Assembly: GCF_003337575.1 (NCBI RefSeq)
Contig: NZ_QPJM01000011.1
Span: forward strand, 62,001-126,000
Direction: 5' to 3'
DNA length: 64,000 bases
From: Phyllobacterium bourgognense
GTDB lineage: Bacteria; Pseudomonadota; Alphaproteobacteria; Rhizobiales; Rhizobiaceae
Of this stretch, positions 55,102 through 63,211 are shown piece by piece. The notes beneath the pieces are model-generated. The model had not been told where the DNA came from. It saw nothing but the letters and a program-made list of their open reading frames with translations, and did no database searches. Made by a program: the position numbers and the translations under genes. Position 1 is the first letter of the stretch. Every line of letters begins with the position of its first letter.

Positions 55102-55238
55102 CCCGCCATGGGTTGCATGGAAATGTCCGCGGGCAGACAGCCCACGGAAAGTGGCCTTGATGATGCGCGGGATAGACTGACAAATTGGTCGCGATGATGT
55201 CGTCACCAACGAGCAGAGGCCGATATGGAGTTAAGACG

Positions 55239-56939
55239 ATGGCGATCAACGATGCTCGGCGGGAGCAAGCATATCCAACACTTTCAGCTTTCCAAATCGG
55301 CATGGCTCGACGCTTCGCGAGCGGTGAGCCGAGGCGCTTCGGCCCAGGCGACATCCTCTACGAGATCGGCACCCGCAACGTGCCTGCCTGGCTTATTCTA
55401 GAGGGCTCGGCCGATGCAATTCAGCGCGGTGCGGCTGGCAGATCGTCCGTGAACGCCACCTACGGTGCCGGACAGTTTACCGGCGAAACCAATCAGTTGT
55501 CTGGTCATGCAACCCTGGCATCGGTGGTCGCGGGCGAGAAAGGCGTAATGGCAATACCCTTTGATGCACCACATCTTCGCGCGCTTGTCATCGGGTCGGC
55601 GGATGTTGGTGAAACGATCATGCGCGCCTACATCCTCCGTCGCGTCTCGCTGATCGAAGAAGGGCGGGTCGGCGGTGCAGGGTCGATTCTGGTTGGACGC
55701 CGGGATGCCCCCGACATCGTGAGGTTGTCTGGATTTCTCACCCGCAACGGCTATCCCCACTCCCTCGTCGCCGCATGCGAGGCCGAGGGGCGCGAGCTGG
55801 TCGAACGGCTTGGCATCGCACCTGAAGATCTGCCGCTGATGATCTGTCCAAACGGCACATTGCTCAGAAATCCGAGCGACGCGGATGCTGCCTCCTGTCT
55901 GGGCGTCATGCCGGATCTCGATCCGAAGATTATCTATGACGTGGCAGTCGTCGGAGCGGGACCGGCTGGGCTGGCTACTGCCGTCTATGGAGCATCTGAG
56001 GGACTGGCTGTTTTGGTTCTCGATTCGCGGGCTTTCGGCGGCCAGGCGGGCGCATCCGCCCGGATCGAAAATTATCTCGGCTTCCCAACTGGTATCTCCG
56101 GACAGGCTCTTGCAGGGCGTGCCTTCAATCAGGCGACGAAGTTCGGTGCCGAGCTTGCGATCCCACTGACCGTCGGAAAGCTGTGCTGTCATGGAGCTGA
56201 GTCGGAAGCTCCTTTCTCTCTGGAGCTCAGCAATCGGTGTACCGCACGGGCGCGTTCCATCGTGATCGCGTCAGGAGCGCGTTACCGACGGCCTGATATC
56301 ACCAATATCGAAGAGCTGGAGGGGGCTGGCGTCTCCTACTGGGCATCGCCGATCGAGGCCCGCCTCTGCGCCGGAGAGGAAGTCACTCTCGTCGGTGGCG
56401 GAAACTCAGCCGGCCAGGCCGTTGCCTACCTCGCACCGCAGGTCAGGCACCTGCATCTGGTGGTCCGGCGACCGCTCGAGCAGACCATGTCCCAGTATCT
56501 GATCGACCGGATCGCGGTATTGGCCAATGTCGAACTCCATGTGGGAAGCGAGATTGTGGGCTTGCATGGCGACCGCGAGACAGGTCTGACGGGCGCCACC
56601 TTCCGTGACGCCCGAACCGGCGAGACCGAGGAGTGTGCCTCGCGCCATCTCTTCCTGTTCATTGGCGCCGATCCCAATACCAGCTGGCTTGACGGCTGTG
56701 TGGCGATCGACGGAAAGGGCTTCGTTCTCACGGGAGACGGTATCGGGCAAGGCGAGCGGCTGCCGCTGGAAACGAGTTGCCCTGGCATCTTTGCCGTTGG
56801 AGACGCACGCGCCGGCTCCACCAAGCGAGTCGCGGCCGCCGTCGGAGAAGGCGCGGCGGTCATCGCGCAGATCCATTCTTTTTTGACACGAAATGTGGGA
56901 CCCGCCTCGATCGTGGGTCCCTCGCCTGCCCCGGTTTAG
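55239..56939 (+). CDS. Cyclic-nucleotide-domain/thioredoxin-reductase-like fusion protein
   Basis: 566 residues from ATG 55239 (GGAG upstream). Residues about 25-140 form a cyclic-nucleotide-binding-like jelly roll (FGPGDILYEIGTRNVPAWLILEGSA, GQFTGETNQLSGHA), about 140-225 a linker, then a thioredoxin-reductase-like flavoprotein from about 235: VAVVGAGPAGLATAVYGASEGLAVLVLD (FAD), ENYLGFPTGISGQAL, and GGGNSAGQAVAYLA (NADPH). The redox-active CxxC of true thioredoxin reductases is replaced around YWASPIEARLC, so disulfide reduction by that route is not expected. It may act as an NADPH-dependent flavin oxidoreductase gated by the N-terminal domain. Confidence 0.9.
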   Translation: MAINDARREQAYPTLSAFQIGMARRFASGEPRRFGPGDILYEIGTRNVPAWLILEGSADAIQRGAAGRSSVNATYGAGQFTGETNQLSGHATLASVVAGEKGVMAIPFDAPHLRALVIGSADVGETIMRAYILRRVSLIEEGRVGGAGSILVGRRDAPDIVRLSGFLTRNGYPHSLVAACEAEGRELVERLGIAPEDLPLMICPNGTLLRNPSDADAASCLGVMPDLDPKIIYDVAVVGAGPAGLATAVYGASEGLAVLVLDSRAFGGQAGASARIENYLGFPTGISGQALAGRAFNQATKFGAELAIPLTVGKLCCHGAESEAPFSLELSNRCTARARSIVIASGARYRRPDITNIEELEGAGVSYWASPIEARLCAGEEVTLVGGGNSAGQAVAYLAPQVRHLHLVVRRPLEQTMSQYLIDRIAVLANVELHVGSEIVGLHGDRETGLTGATFRDARTGETEECASRHLFLFIGADPNTSWLDGCVAIDGKGFVLTGDGIGQGERLPLETSCPGIFAVGDARAGSTKRVAAAVGEGAAVIAQIHSFLTRNVGPASIVGPSPAPV

Positions 56940-57306
56940 GCAAGTGACCGTGTCACTATCAGCATAAGTATCGCGGATGGTGGGAACAAGCCCATTCGAG
57001 ATGCGTGAATTAAACGGGCGAATGACTGTCTCGATGAGGTCTGCCTTGCTCACGTAGACCCGCGAGGGCAGCAGAATTTCCAGCAACTCCCACGTCACGT
57101 CCTCCCTTGATCATCATAGAGACTTCCGGTTCCGTTTTTTCAGGCATCGAAGCCTGCCTGAACGGTGGCCTTATTGCGCGTTTCGATGGTGTCCGTCGAT
57201 CGTACTCACCTCCATTGGTGCGAGAAATAGCAGCCAAAATCGCCAACATATGGAAGGTGGGTCGCTGTTGAACATTGTATTGCCCCTTGTTTGTTGAATT
57301 TTTCGC
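56940..57306. other. Gap with unassigned minus-strand reading frames
   Basis: 367 bp between converging genes. Minus-strand frames (one at 57010-57249, one starting at 57098 whose first codons read like part of a winged helix: LLPSRVYVSKADLIETV) have no ribosome site or family support. They may be remnants. No terminator recognised. Confidence 0.4.
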
Positions 57307-58146
57307 TCAGCTGCCTGCCGGGAAATCAGTGGAGATCGCTAGTTCCCGCCATGCGGCAAGCTCTCCGGCAACCGCGGTGTTCTTCTTTTCAATTGCTACC
57401 ACCGTGTCAGAGCCGAATGGCATGCGAAGCGGTGGATTGTCGGAGTGGGCCACAGTGATCATCGCCTTTGCCAGACGGGCCGGATCGCCAGGTTGGGCGT
57501 GATTGAATTGTGCAGCTGCGGATCGCATCACGCCTGCGGGGGTATCGTTATAATCGGCAATGGCGCTGTGGCTGACTGAAAGCGAGCTTTCATCGAGAAA
57601 GTCGGTGCGGAAGAAGCCGGGTTCGACGACAGTGACCTTAACGCCGAGTGGGGCGAGTTCGTCGGACAAAGCCTCGGAAAGGCCTTCCACCGCAAACTTC
57701 GTCGAGCAATAAACGCCCCATCCGGGATGGCCGACATAGCCGCCGATGGACGAAATGTTGATGATGTGGCCGGCACGCTGTCTGCGCATGTGGGGAAGCA
57801 CAGCGCGGGTGACCTTGAGCAAGCCAAAGACGTTTGTGGCATAGAGCTTTTCAATCTCAGATGCTGTTGCCTCCTCAACAGCTCCAAGCAGGCCGAAACC
57901 GGCATTGTTCAGGAGAATGTCAATCTTGCCGAAGCGCTTGATCGCCTGCTCGGCTGCCGCGTTGGCCTGTTCCTCATTGGTGACGTCCAGTGCGACTGGA
58001 AGCAGGTTCGGATGATCGCCAAACCGAGCAGTGACTGTTGCAGGGTTGCGGGCGGTTGCAACAACGGCATCGCCGGCTTTCAGAGCTTCCTCGGTGATCA
58101 GTGCGCCAAAGCCGCGTGATGCTCCCGTAATGAACCAGATGCGCAT
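57307..58146 (-). CDS. SDR family oxidoreductase
   Basis: 279 residues from ATG 58146 with AAAAGGAAA upstream. TGASRGFG at 7-14, NNAG at 80-83 (LLNNAG), Ser133 (NISSIGG), Tyr146-x-x-x-Lys150 (YCSTK) and the long C-terminal loop of extended-classical members. The type resembles carbonyl reductases and 11-beta-HSD-like SDRs used on bulky or hydrophobic ketones. Its promoter faces the LysR gene at 58249 across 102 bp, echoing the SDR/LysR pair at 524-2665. Confidence 0.9.
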   Translation of the reverse strand: MRIWFITGASRGFGALITEEALKAGDAVVATARNPATVTARFGDHPNLLPVALDVTNEEQANAAAEQAIKRFGKIDILLNNAGFGLLGAVEEATASEIEKLYATNVFGLLKVTRAVLPHMRRQRAGHIINISSIGGYVGHPGWGVYCSTKFAVEGLSEALSDELAPLGVKVTVVEPGFFRTDFLDESSLSVSHSAIADYNDTPAGVMRSAAAQFNHAQPGDPARLAKAMITVAHSDNPPLRMPFGSDTVVAIEKKNTAVAGELAAWRELAISTDFPAGS

Positions 58147-58248
58147 GATGTTTTTTCCTTTTCTGTTGAATGCACCCAAGTTCTACCGCATGTAAGAAGA
58201 TGAAATAATCGCCGTAAATTTCTACAAGCTAATGAGGGAAATTCATTA

Positions 58249-59139
58249 ATGCGGAAGCTTGGCCCTGCCGACCTCGCCATATTTCTTGCCATTGCGCAGC
58301 ACCGCAGCTTTCGTAAAGCCGCTGTCGAGCTCGGCGTTACGGCTTCGGCGCTAAGCCATGCATTGCGGAGCCTCGAGGAGCGGCTTGAGATACGTCTGGT
58401 CAACCGGACGACCCGAAGTGTCGCGCTGACCGATGCGGGGCAGCAATTGTTCAGCCGGGTCAACCCGGCCTTCCTTGACATCGAGGATGCGCTTGAGGAT
58501 TTGAATGCCTTTCGCGGTCAGCCTTCCGGCAAATTGCGCATCAATGCGGCGCGGGTAGCGGCGAAACTGGTGCTCTTACCAATTATCTCGAAGTTCCTGC
58601 AGGCCTATCCCGCAGTAGAGGTCGAATTGCTGGTCAATGATGCGTTGGTCGATATGGTTGCAGAGGGCTGTGATGCGGGTGTGCGTTTCGGCGAGATGGT
58701 GGCGGCCGACATGATTGCATTGCCAATCGGTCCAAGGCACCGCTTCGCGGTGGTGGCCTCACCCGGCTACTTTGTACAGCATCCCGAACCGGTAACACCG
58801 CATGATCTCAGCCGGCAGCCATGTATCCGCTATCGTTTCGCGGGCGGATCATTTTATCGATGGGAGTTCGAAAAAGGCGGAATCGAGCTGGAGATCGAAG
58901 TGGCAGGTCCTCTTACCCTTGGTGATCAGGATCTGATGATAGGCGCGGCACTGGATGGTGCAGGCCTTGCCTATCTTTTTGAAGAGCAGGTGCAGACCCT
59001 TATTGTCGAGGGGCGTTTACAGCGGGTTCTTGAGGACTGGTGTCCGTATTATCCGGGGTTCTTTCTGTATTATCCCAGCCGACGGCAGCTTCCAACAGCG
59101 ATGCGGGCCTTCGTCGATTTTCTCAAGGTAAGCCGGTAA
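58249..59139 (+). CDS. LysR family transcriptional regulator
   Basis: 296 residues: HTH at about 8-66 (SFRKAAVELGVTASALSHALRSLEERL; RLVNRTTRSVALTDAG), effector domain from about 92 with FRGQPSGKLRINAARVA and a C-terminal VLEDWCPYYPGFFLYYPSRRQLPTAM. Very close in pattern to the LysR protein at 1733-2665. It is divergent from the SDR gene at 57307 and probably controls it, with co-inducer unknown. Confidence 0.92.
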   Translation: MRKLGPADLAIFLAIAQHRSFRKAAVELGVTASALSHALRSLEERLEIRLVNRTTRSVALTDAGQQLFSRVNPAFLDIEDALEDLNAFRGQPSGKLRINAARVAAKLVLLPIISKFLQAYPAVEVELLVNDALVDMVAEGCDAGVRFGEMVAADMIALPIGPRHRFAVVASPGYFVQHPEPVTPHDLSRQPCIRYRFAGGSFYRWEFEKGGIELEIEVAGPLTLGDQDLMIGAALDGAGLAYLFEEQVQTLIVEGRLQRVLEDWCPYYPGFFLYYPSRRQLPTAMRAFVDFLKVSR

Positions 59140-59607
59140 GCCAGACTGCGGTTACACGCTGGGCATCTCACGCCAATGGCTGCCGCGTAAAGACGCCGTG
59201 TTTCCACGACATCCTTACCCAACAACCATTGGCCTTTGGTCAAAGGAAATGACAACATCTGGGACTTGCGCATTAGAAGGCGAATGAATCGAGCAATGGC
59301 TGCTATGCGCCCAAATCCAGTCATTGGCGTTTGCGCTAACGGAATCGAAAGCGGACATTCACTGCTGACGCGCACGACTGCGCGTATGGATTCGTTCCCG
59401 ACTTTCTTGCCCAAGACGCTCCCGAAAAATGGAGGGAACAAGGGTCTTGCTGTGATCGGAAAACTCCAATCTCCGGCGGTCCAAGCTTCGGTCTCGGAGC
59501 AGTCTCAGGTCAGGGTCAAGTTGTCTGACTGATCGGGGCGCACCGCTGCCGCTTCCTCCGCGGCTCGCAAGGCAGAGCCGTCCGCGATGACCCGCATGTC
59601 TCCTGCG
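59140..59607. other. Intergenic region, no supported gene
   Basis: 468 bp between the LysR gene and the converging SDR. A 98-codon plus-strand frame (59236-59532) has basic, repetitive composition and no ribosome site. Nothing else was found. Confidence 0.4.
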
Positions 59608-60327
59608 CTACTGGGCAAGATAACCGCCGTCGATGTTCAACTCGACGCCGGTCACGTAGCTTGCCTCCTCGGAAGCTAGATACAGGCAGCCATAGGCGAT
59701 CTCGATCGACCTGCCACCGCGCTTCATCGGTGTTGCCGCGATGACAGCTTCATTGAGCTCTGGCGCCTGTGCATCCGTCAGCGGCGTGTGGACGAAGCCC
59801 GGATGCACGGAGTTGACCCGGATCCCGTCGGATACGTACGTCATCGCCGCGTTTTTCGACATGTTGCGGACAGCACCTTTGGCGGCATGGTAGGAATGCG
59901 CACCCGCAACTGCTGCACTGCCCCAGATCGAGGAGATGTTGACGATCGAACCTGCTTGCTGCTTGCGCATGACGCGAATTGCTTCCCGCATGCCGAGGAA
60001 GACACCAGTCTGGTCGACGGCGATCATCTTCAGCCAGTCCTTCATCTCCAGCTTGTCGAGCGGCTCGTAGGCGATAATGCCGGCATTGTTTACAAGCACG
60101 TCAAGTCGGCCATGTTTCCTGACGATCGCGGCAACGACCGTTGCCCATTGCTCTTCGCTGGTCACATCAAGCGTCATTGCTTCGACGGCGTCGGGATATA
60201 GTTTTTCGGACGGCTTGATGTCGCCGGCAACGACGATGGCGCCCTCGCTATTGAACAGATCCGCGACTGCGAAACCGATACCACCTGCGGCTCCTGTGAC
60301 CAATGCAACCTTGCCCTTGAGTCTCAT
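59608..60327 (-). CDS. SDR family oxidoreductase (hydroxysteroid-dehydrogenase-like)
   Basis: 239 residues from ATG 60327, with AAGGAGC upstream. Glycine motif TGAAGGIG at 11-18, Asp36 (AGDIKP), VNNAG at about 79-83, Ser133 (ISSIWG), Tyr146 and Lys150 (YHAAK), and C-terminal GGYLAQ. Asp after the second strand favours NAD(H). Residue pattern resembles 3-alpha/20-beta-hydroxysteroid dehydrogenases, but the substrate is uncertain. Start of a minus-strand set that includes the ABM and VOC genes just upstream. Confidence 0.9.
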   Translation of the reverse strand: MRLKGKVALVTGAAGGIGFAVADLFNSEGAIVVAGDIKPSEKLYPDAVEAMTLDVTSEEQWATVVAAIVRKHGRLDVLVNNAGIIAYEPLDKLEMKDWLKMIAVDQTGVFLGMREAIRVMRKQQAGSIVNISSIWGSAAVAGAHSYHAAKGAVRNMSKNAAMTYVSDGIRVNSVHPGFVHTPLTDAQAPELNEAVIAATPMKRGGRSIEIAYGCLYLASEEASYVTGVELNIDGGYLAQ

Positions 60328-60451
60328 CTCGCAGCTCCTTCTTGGCTTGATGGTGTCGTGTGCAAAAGCGGCGCCTGCGGCGCGGCGTGTTCTTCTCCGA
60401 GCAATCCGCGATGGCCCTCGTTCGCCGACGTCTAGTTTCGTGGGAAGTGTG

Positions 60452-60880
60452 CTAGTCGCCAGCCGGCGCGAGGATCTGCATTCGCATCACCTTCACTCCG
60501 CCATCGGCGAGTTCGGGCAGCTTGGCAAACCACTCCTTCACATATGGCATGGCGTTATGAGCCTCAAAGTCGGCTTCGTTGGCGAATATCTCGTAGAAGA
60601 TGAAGTGTCCGGGGATCTCACGGTTCTCCTGAAGAAAATAGACGAGATTTGCGGGATCGCTGCGGACAAGGTCAATGAGAGGAAGCGTGACGGCCCGTAG
60701 TTCGGCCTCCTTGCCCGGTTTGGCACGGACCTCGGCGACAACCGAATAGGCCCCGCTTGCAATTTTGGCATAGCCCTGGGCCGGGCCTTCCTGTGCGAGC
60801 GCTTCCGTTTGGAGAACGGGTCCCGCGAGCAGGCCCCCGAGCAGAATAGCCGAAGCCTGCAGCCGCAGCGTTGTGATCAT
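60452..60880 (-). CDS. Exported ABM domain protein (putative quinol monooxygenase)
   Basis: 142 residues from ATG 60880 with AAGGAG. Signal peptide about 1-30 (LQASAILLGGLLAGPVLQTEALA), then one ABM barrel: SVVAEVRAKPGKEAELRAV, NLVYFLQENREIPGHFIFYEIFANEADFEAHNAM in outline, PYVKEWF. Export of an ABM enzyme is unusual: most are cytoplasmic. 92 bp upstream of it is the Tat-leader VOC gene, so two exported carbonyl/quinone-type proteins are made together. Confidence 0.87.
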   Translation of the reverse strand: MITTLRLQASAILLGGLLAGPVLQTEALAQEGPAQGYAKIASGAYSVVAEVRAKPGKEAELRAVTLPLIDLVRSDPANLVYFLQENREIPGHFIFYEIFANEADFEAHNAMPYVKEWFAKLPELADGGVKVMRMQILAPAGD

Positions 60881-60972
60881 GTCGTTTCTCCTTATCTTGC
60901 CAAGCGCGGTAAGATGGCCCGCTGGCCAAATCCGGGTGCCGGCTTGCAAAGTGATGCTGATGCCTTTTGCGC

Positions 60973-61827
60973 TTACTTCGCGCTTGCAAGTTGCAGATGC
61001 GCCGCCAATGCATCGGCAAACCGCTTTTTCACAGGTCCAAGCGCCTTCACGAACTCCAGTTGCTCCCCCTCCGGGCCCTTGCAATAGATCAGTTCCCAGC
61101 CGTCCGATGGCGCTACGGTCACCTTATTGGTGTTGGCGCTCTGGGGGGCCTCCTTTCGTTCGTCTTCAGTCGAAACACGTATGATGCGATTTGCCCGCAC
61201 CTGCGTCATGCCGCGCTGCGCGGACTCCGCCTCGAGATCCGCGATGAACTGGTTGAAGTCGACATCATCCCGGACATAGAAGCAGATGTGCATCATTCGC
61301 GGAAAAGCCGGGCTCATGTGCTCTACCGGTTCCGCGAAAGCCTTTGGGCCGCCCATCGGTTGGTCGGCATCGCGATACTGCAAGAGTTCGATCACGACGT
61401 TGTCGAACTGAATGAATCGTACATCGAGCCGTTGAGCGCCGCCCCTCAGGTCGGGCACGCCGATCGTCCGCGGATTGACGCCGAGTTGATTGGCCAGGAT
61501 TTCCTGGTCGGCAAGCAGCGTGTTCTGCACGGCGTCGCCTTGAAAATCTCCATGGCGAAAGACTTCGGTCCCACCGAGTACGGCCGTGTAGAACTCGAAT
61601 GCGCGTTCCATGTTCTGCACGGTCAAGCCGAAATGCTGTACGCCCTGGAGCCGGGCACCGAGCGAATTTGAATCACGGGTTGTGACGGGCGTTTCTTGCG
61701 CGGACGCAGTTGCGTTAACCGAGAGGGCGCCGGTAATTCCGCCGATCGCAACTCCTCCGGCGGCGCGAAGGATGGCGCGGCGCTTCGGGTCGTCCGGTTG
61801 GGTATCTGGCCTTTGCTCGCGAGACAT
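60973..61827 (-). CDS. Tat-exported VOC family protein
   Basis: 284 residues; ATG at 61827 with AGGAGG. Twin-arginine leader (KRRAILRAAGGVAIGGITGALS). Vicinal-oxygen-chelate fold from about residue 57: LQGVQHFGLTVQNMERAFEFYTAVLGG, HGDFQGDAVQNTL and a second half with PRMMHICFYVRDDVDFNQFIADL, closing SDGWELIYCKGPEGEQLEFVKAL with the distal Glu. Metal-ligand positions His and Glu are present. Enzyme type (glyoxalase, dioxygenase or isomerase) is not fixed. Made divergently from the MFS gene at 62003. Confidence 0.88.
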   Translation of the reverse strand: MSREQRPDTQPDDPKRRAILRAAGGVAIGGITGALSVNATASAQETPVTTRDSNSLGARLQGVQHFGLTVQNMERAFEFYTAVLGGTEVFRHGDFQGDAVQNTLLADQEILANQLGVNPRTIGVPDLRGGAQRLDVRFIQFDNVVIELLQYRDADQPMGGPKAFAEPVEHMSPAFPRMMHICFYVRDDVDFNQFIADLEAESAQRGMTQVRANRIIRVSTEDERKEAPQSANTNKVTVAPSDGWELIYCKGPEGEQLEFVKALGPVKKRFADALAAHLQLASAK

Positions 61828-62002
61828 CGATGCCTCCTGTTGTTCGCGGGACTGCCCGAATATTAACGCTCCAGCACTTGCGAGGGGCGTTAAAATCGGT
61901 GAAATTTGGTGAAACGAGCAGCGATCCGCTCAGCACGATGCCGACAACCTGGTGTCTTGCTGCAAGCGGAATGCGGCCCGACCGGCGCCAACAAGGGTTC
62001 AC

Positions 62003-63211
62003 ATGGGAATGGACACGACAGCGGGACGGGCCAGACGGATTGCAATCGTGCTGGGGTCCGGCGCGGGGATGTATTTCAGCATCGGGATCGTGCTGATCTA
62101 TGGCTTTAGCGTTTTCATCGTGCCAATCACCGCGGATACCGGCTGGGATCGGACCGTGGTGGCGTCGGTCGTCGCACCGATAGCCATCGTAAATGGCCTT
62201 ATGTCGCCCTTTGTCGGCGCTCTGACGGATCGATTCGGCCCGCGCCGGGTGCTCGCGGTGTCATCCGTGTCGATGGCGATCGGCCTGATCGGCATCGGGA
62301 TCGCGTCGCAGAACCTGACGGCCTTTATCGTGGCGGTCGCCGTGGCAAGCCTGATGGGCGCCGCCCAGACCGGTGTGCCCTATTCGTATGTGGTGGTCGG
62401 ATGGTTCTCCGCCCGGCGCGGCCTCGCACTGGGTATCATGCTTTCGTTCGTGGGGCTTGGGATCGCGACCGTGCCGCCGTTCCTTGCTTTCCTCATATCC
62501 GAGTGGGGTTGGCGCCTTGCTTTCGCGGCAGCCGGCCTGATATCCATGGCAGTTACGCTTCCCGTCGCGCTTTTTGTTATTCGCGACCCACCCGTAATTC
62601 ACGGGCCGGACCACGCAGGAGTGGCGGGCCACACTGTTCGCCAGGCGGTGGCGACAACCAGCTTCTTGCTGATGCTGGGCGCGTTCTTTTTCAACTATTT
62701 TGCCGCCGCCGCCGGATCCATTTCGCTTCCCGTCGTGATGGTGGATCGCGGCGCCACTCCAACAAGCGCCGCCTTTGTCATGAGCCTTGTGGGATTGGCC
62801 TTCATCGCAATGCGCCTCGGCTTCGGGGCACTGCTCGACAGGTTTCCGCCGGTCCCATTGACCAGCCTGGCCTTTTTGTCGCCGGTCGTCGGTCATCTCG
62901 TCCTGTCGAGTTCCGAGGGCCTTTCCCCTGTCTATGTCAGCGCCGTCCTGTTCGGCCTCGCCACCGGTGCAGAGGGCGACGCAATCGGCTACCTCCTGTC
63001 GAAACGCTTTGGAATGCGAAGCTTTGGCAAGATCTTCGGCATCAACTACATGGCTTTGACCTTTGGCGCTGGCCTTGGCCCGGCATCCCTCCACATCATG
63101 GCTGCCGAAGGGACCCGTTATGTCGAGACCTTCATGATCTTTGCAGGCATTGCAGCGATCGCTCCGTTCCTGCTCATGGTGGATGGCCGTACGCGAGCGC
63201 TAACGCGCTAG
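62003..63211 (+). CDS. MFS transporter (OFA/monocarboxylate-type)
   Basis: 402 residues from ATG 62003 (AAGGG upstream). Twelve segments with DRFGPRRVLAV in loop 2-3 and WFSARRGLALGIMLSFVGLG in the middle. A motif of the same kind as in the carrier at 42089. Substrate unknown, an organic anion likely. It is divergent from the exported VOC/ABM genes and overlaps the stop of the next gene (minus strand) by 4 nt. Confidence 0.88.
   Translation: MGMDTTAGRARRIAIVLGSGAGMYFSIGIVLIYGFSVFIVPITADTGWDRTVVASVVAPIAIVNGLMSPFVGALTDRFGPRRVLAVSSVSMAIGLIGIGIASQNLTAFIVAVAVASLMGAAQTGVPYSYVVVGWFSARRGLALGIMLSFVGLGIATVPPFLAFLISEWGWRLAFAAAGLISMAVTLPVALFVIRDPPVIHGPDHAGVAGHTVRQAVATTSFLLMLGAFFFNYFAAAAGSISLPVVMVDRGATPTSAAFVMSLVGLAFIAMRLGFGALLDRFPPVPLTSLAFLSPVVGHLVLSSSEGLSPVYVSAVLFGLATGAEGDAIGYLLSKRFGMRSFGKIFGINYMALTFGAGLGPASLHIMAAEGTRYVETFMIFAGIAAIAPFLLMVDGRTRALTR

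Noticed and set aside
56406-57098. Minus-strand frame of 230 codons beginning with a winged-helix-like stretch
   Set aside because: Most of it is antisense to the CNBD-fusion oxidoreductase; only the first 25-30 codons lie outside and are too short to assign.
62261-63094. Minus-strand reading frame of 277 codons
   Set aside because: Opposite the MFS gene at 62003-63211; charged, repetitive composition typical of antisense of a membrane protein gene.
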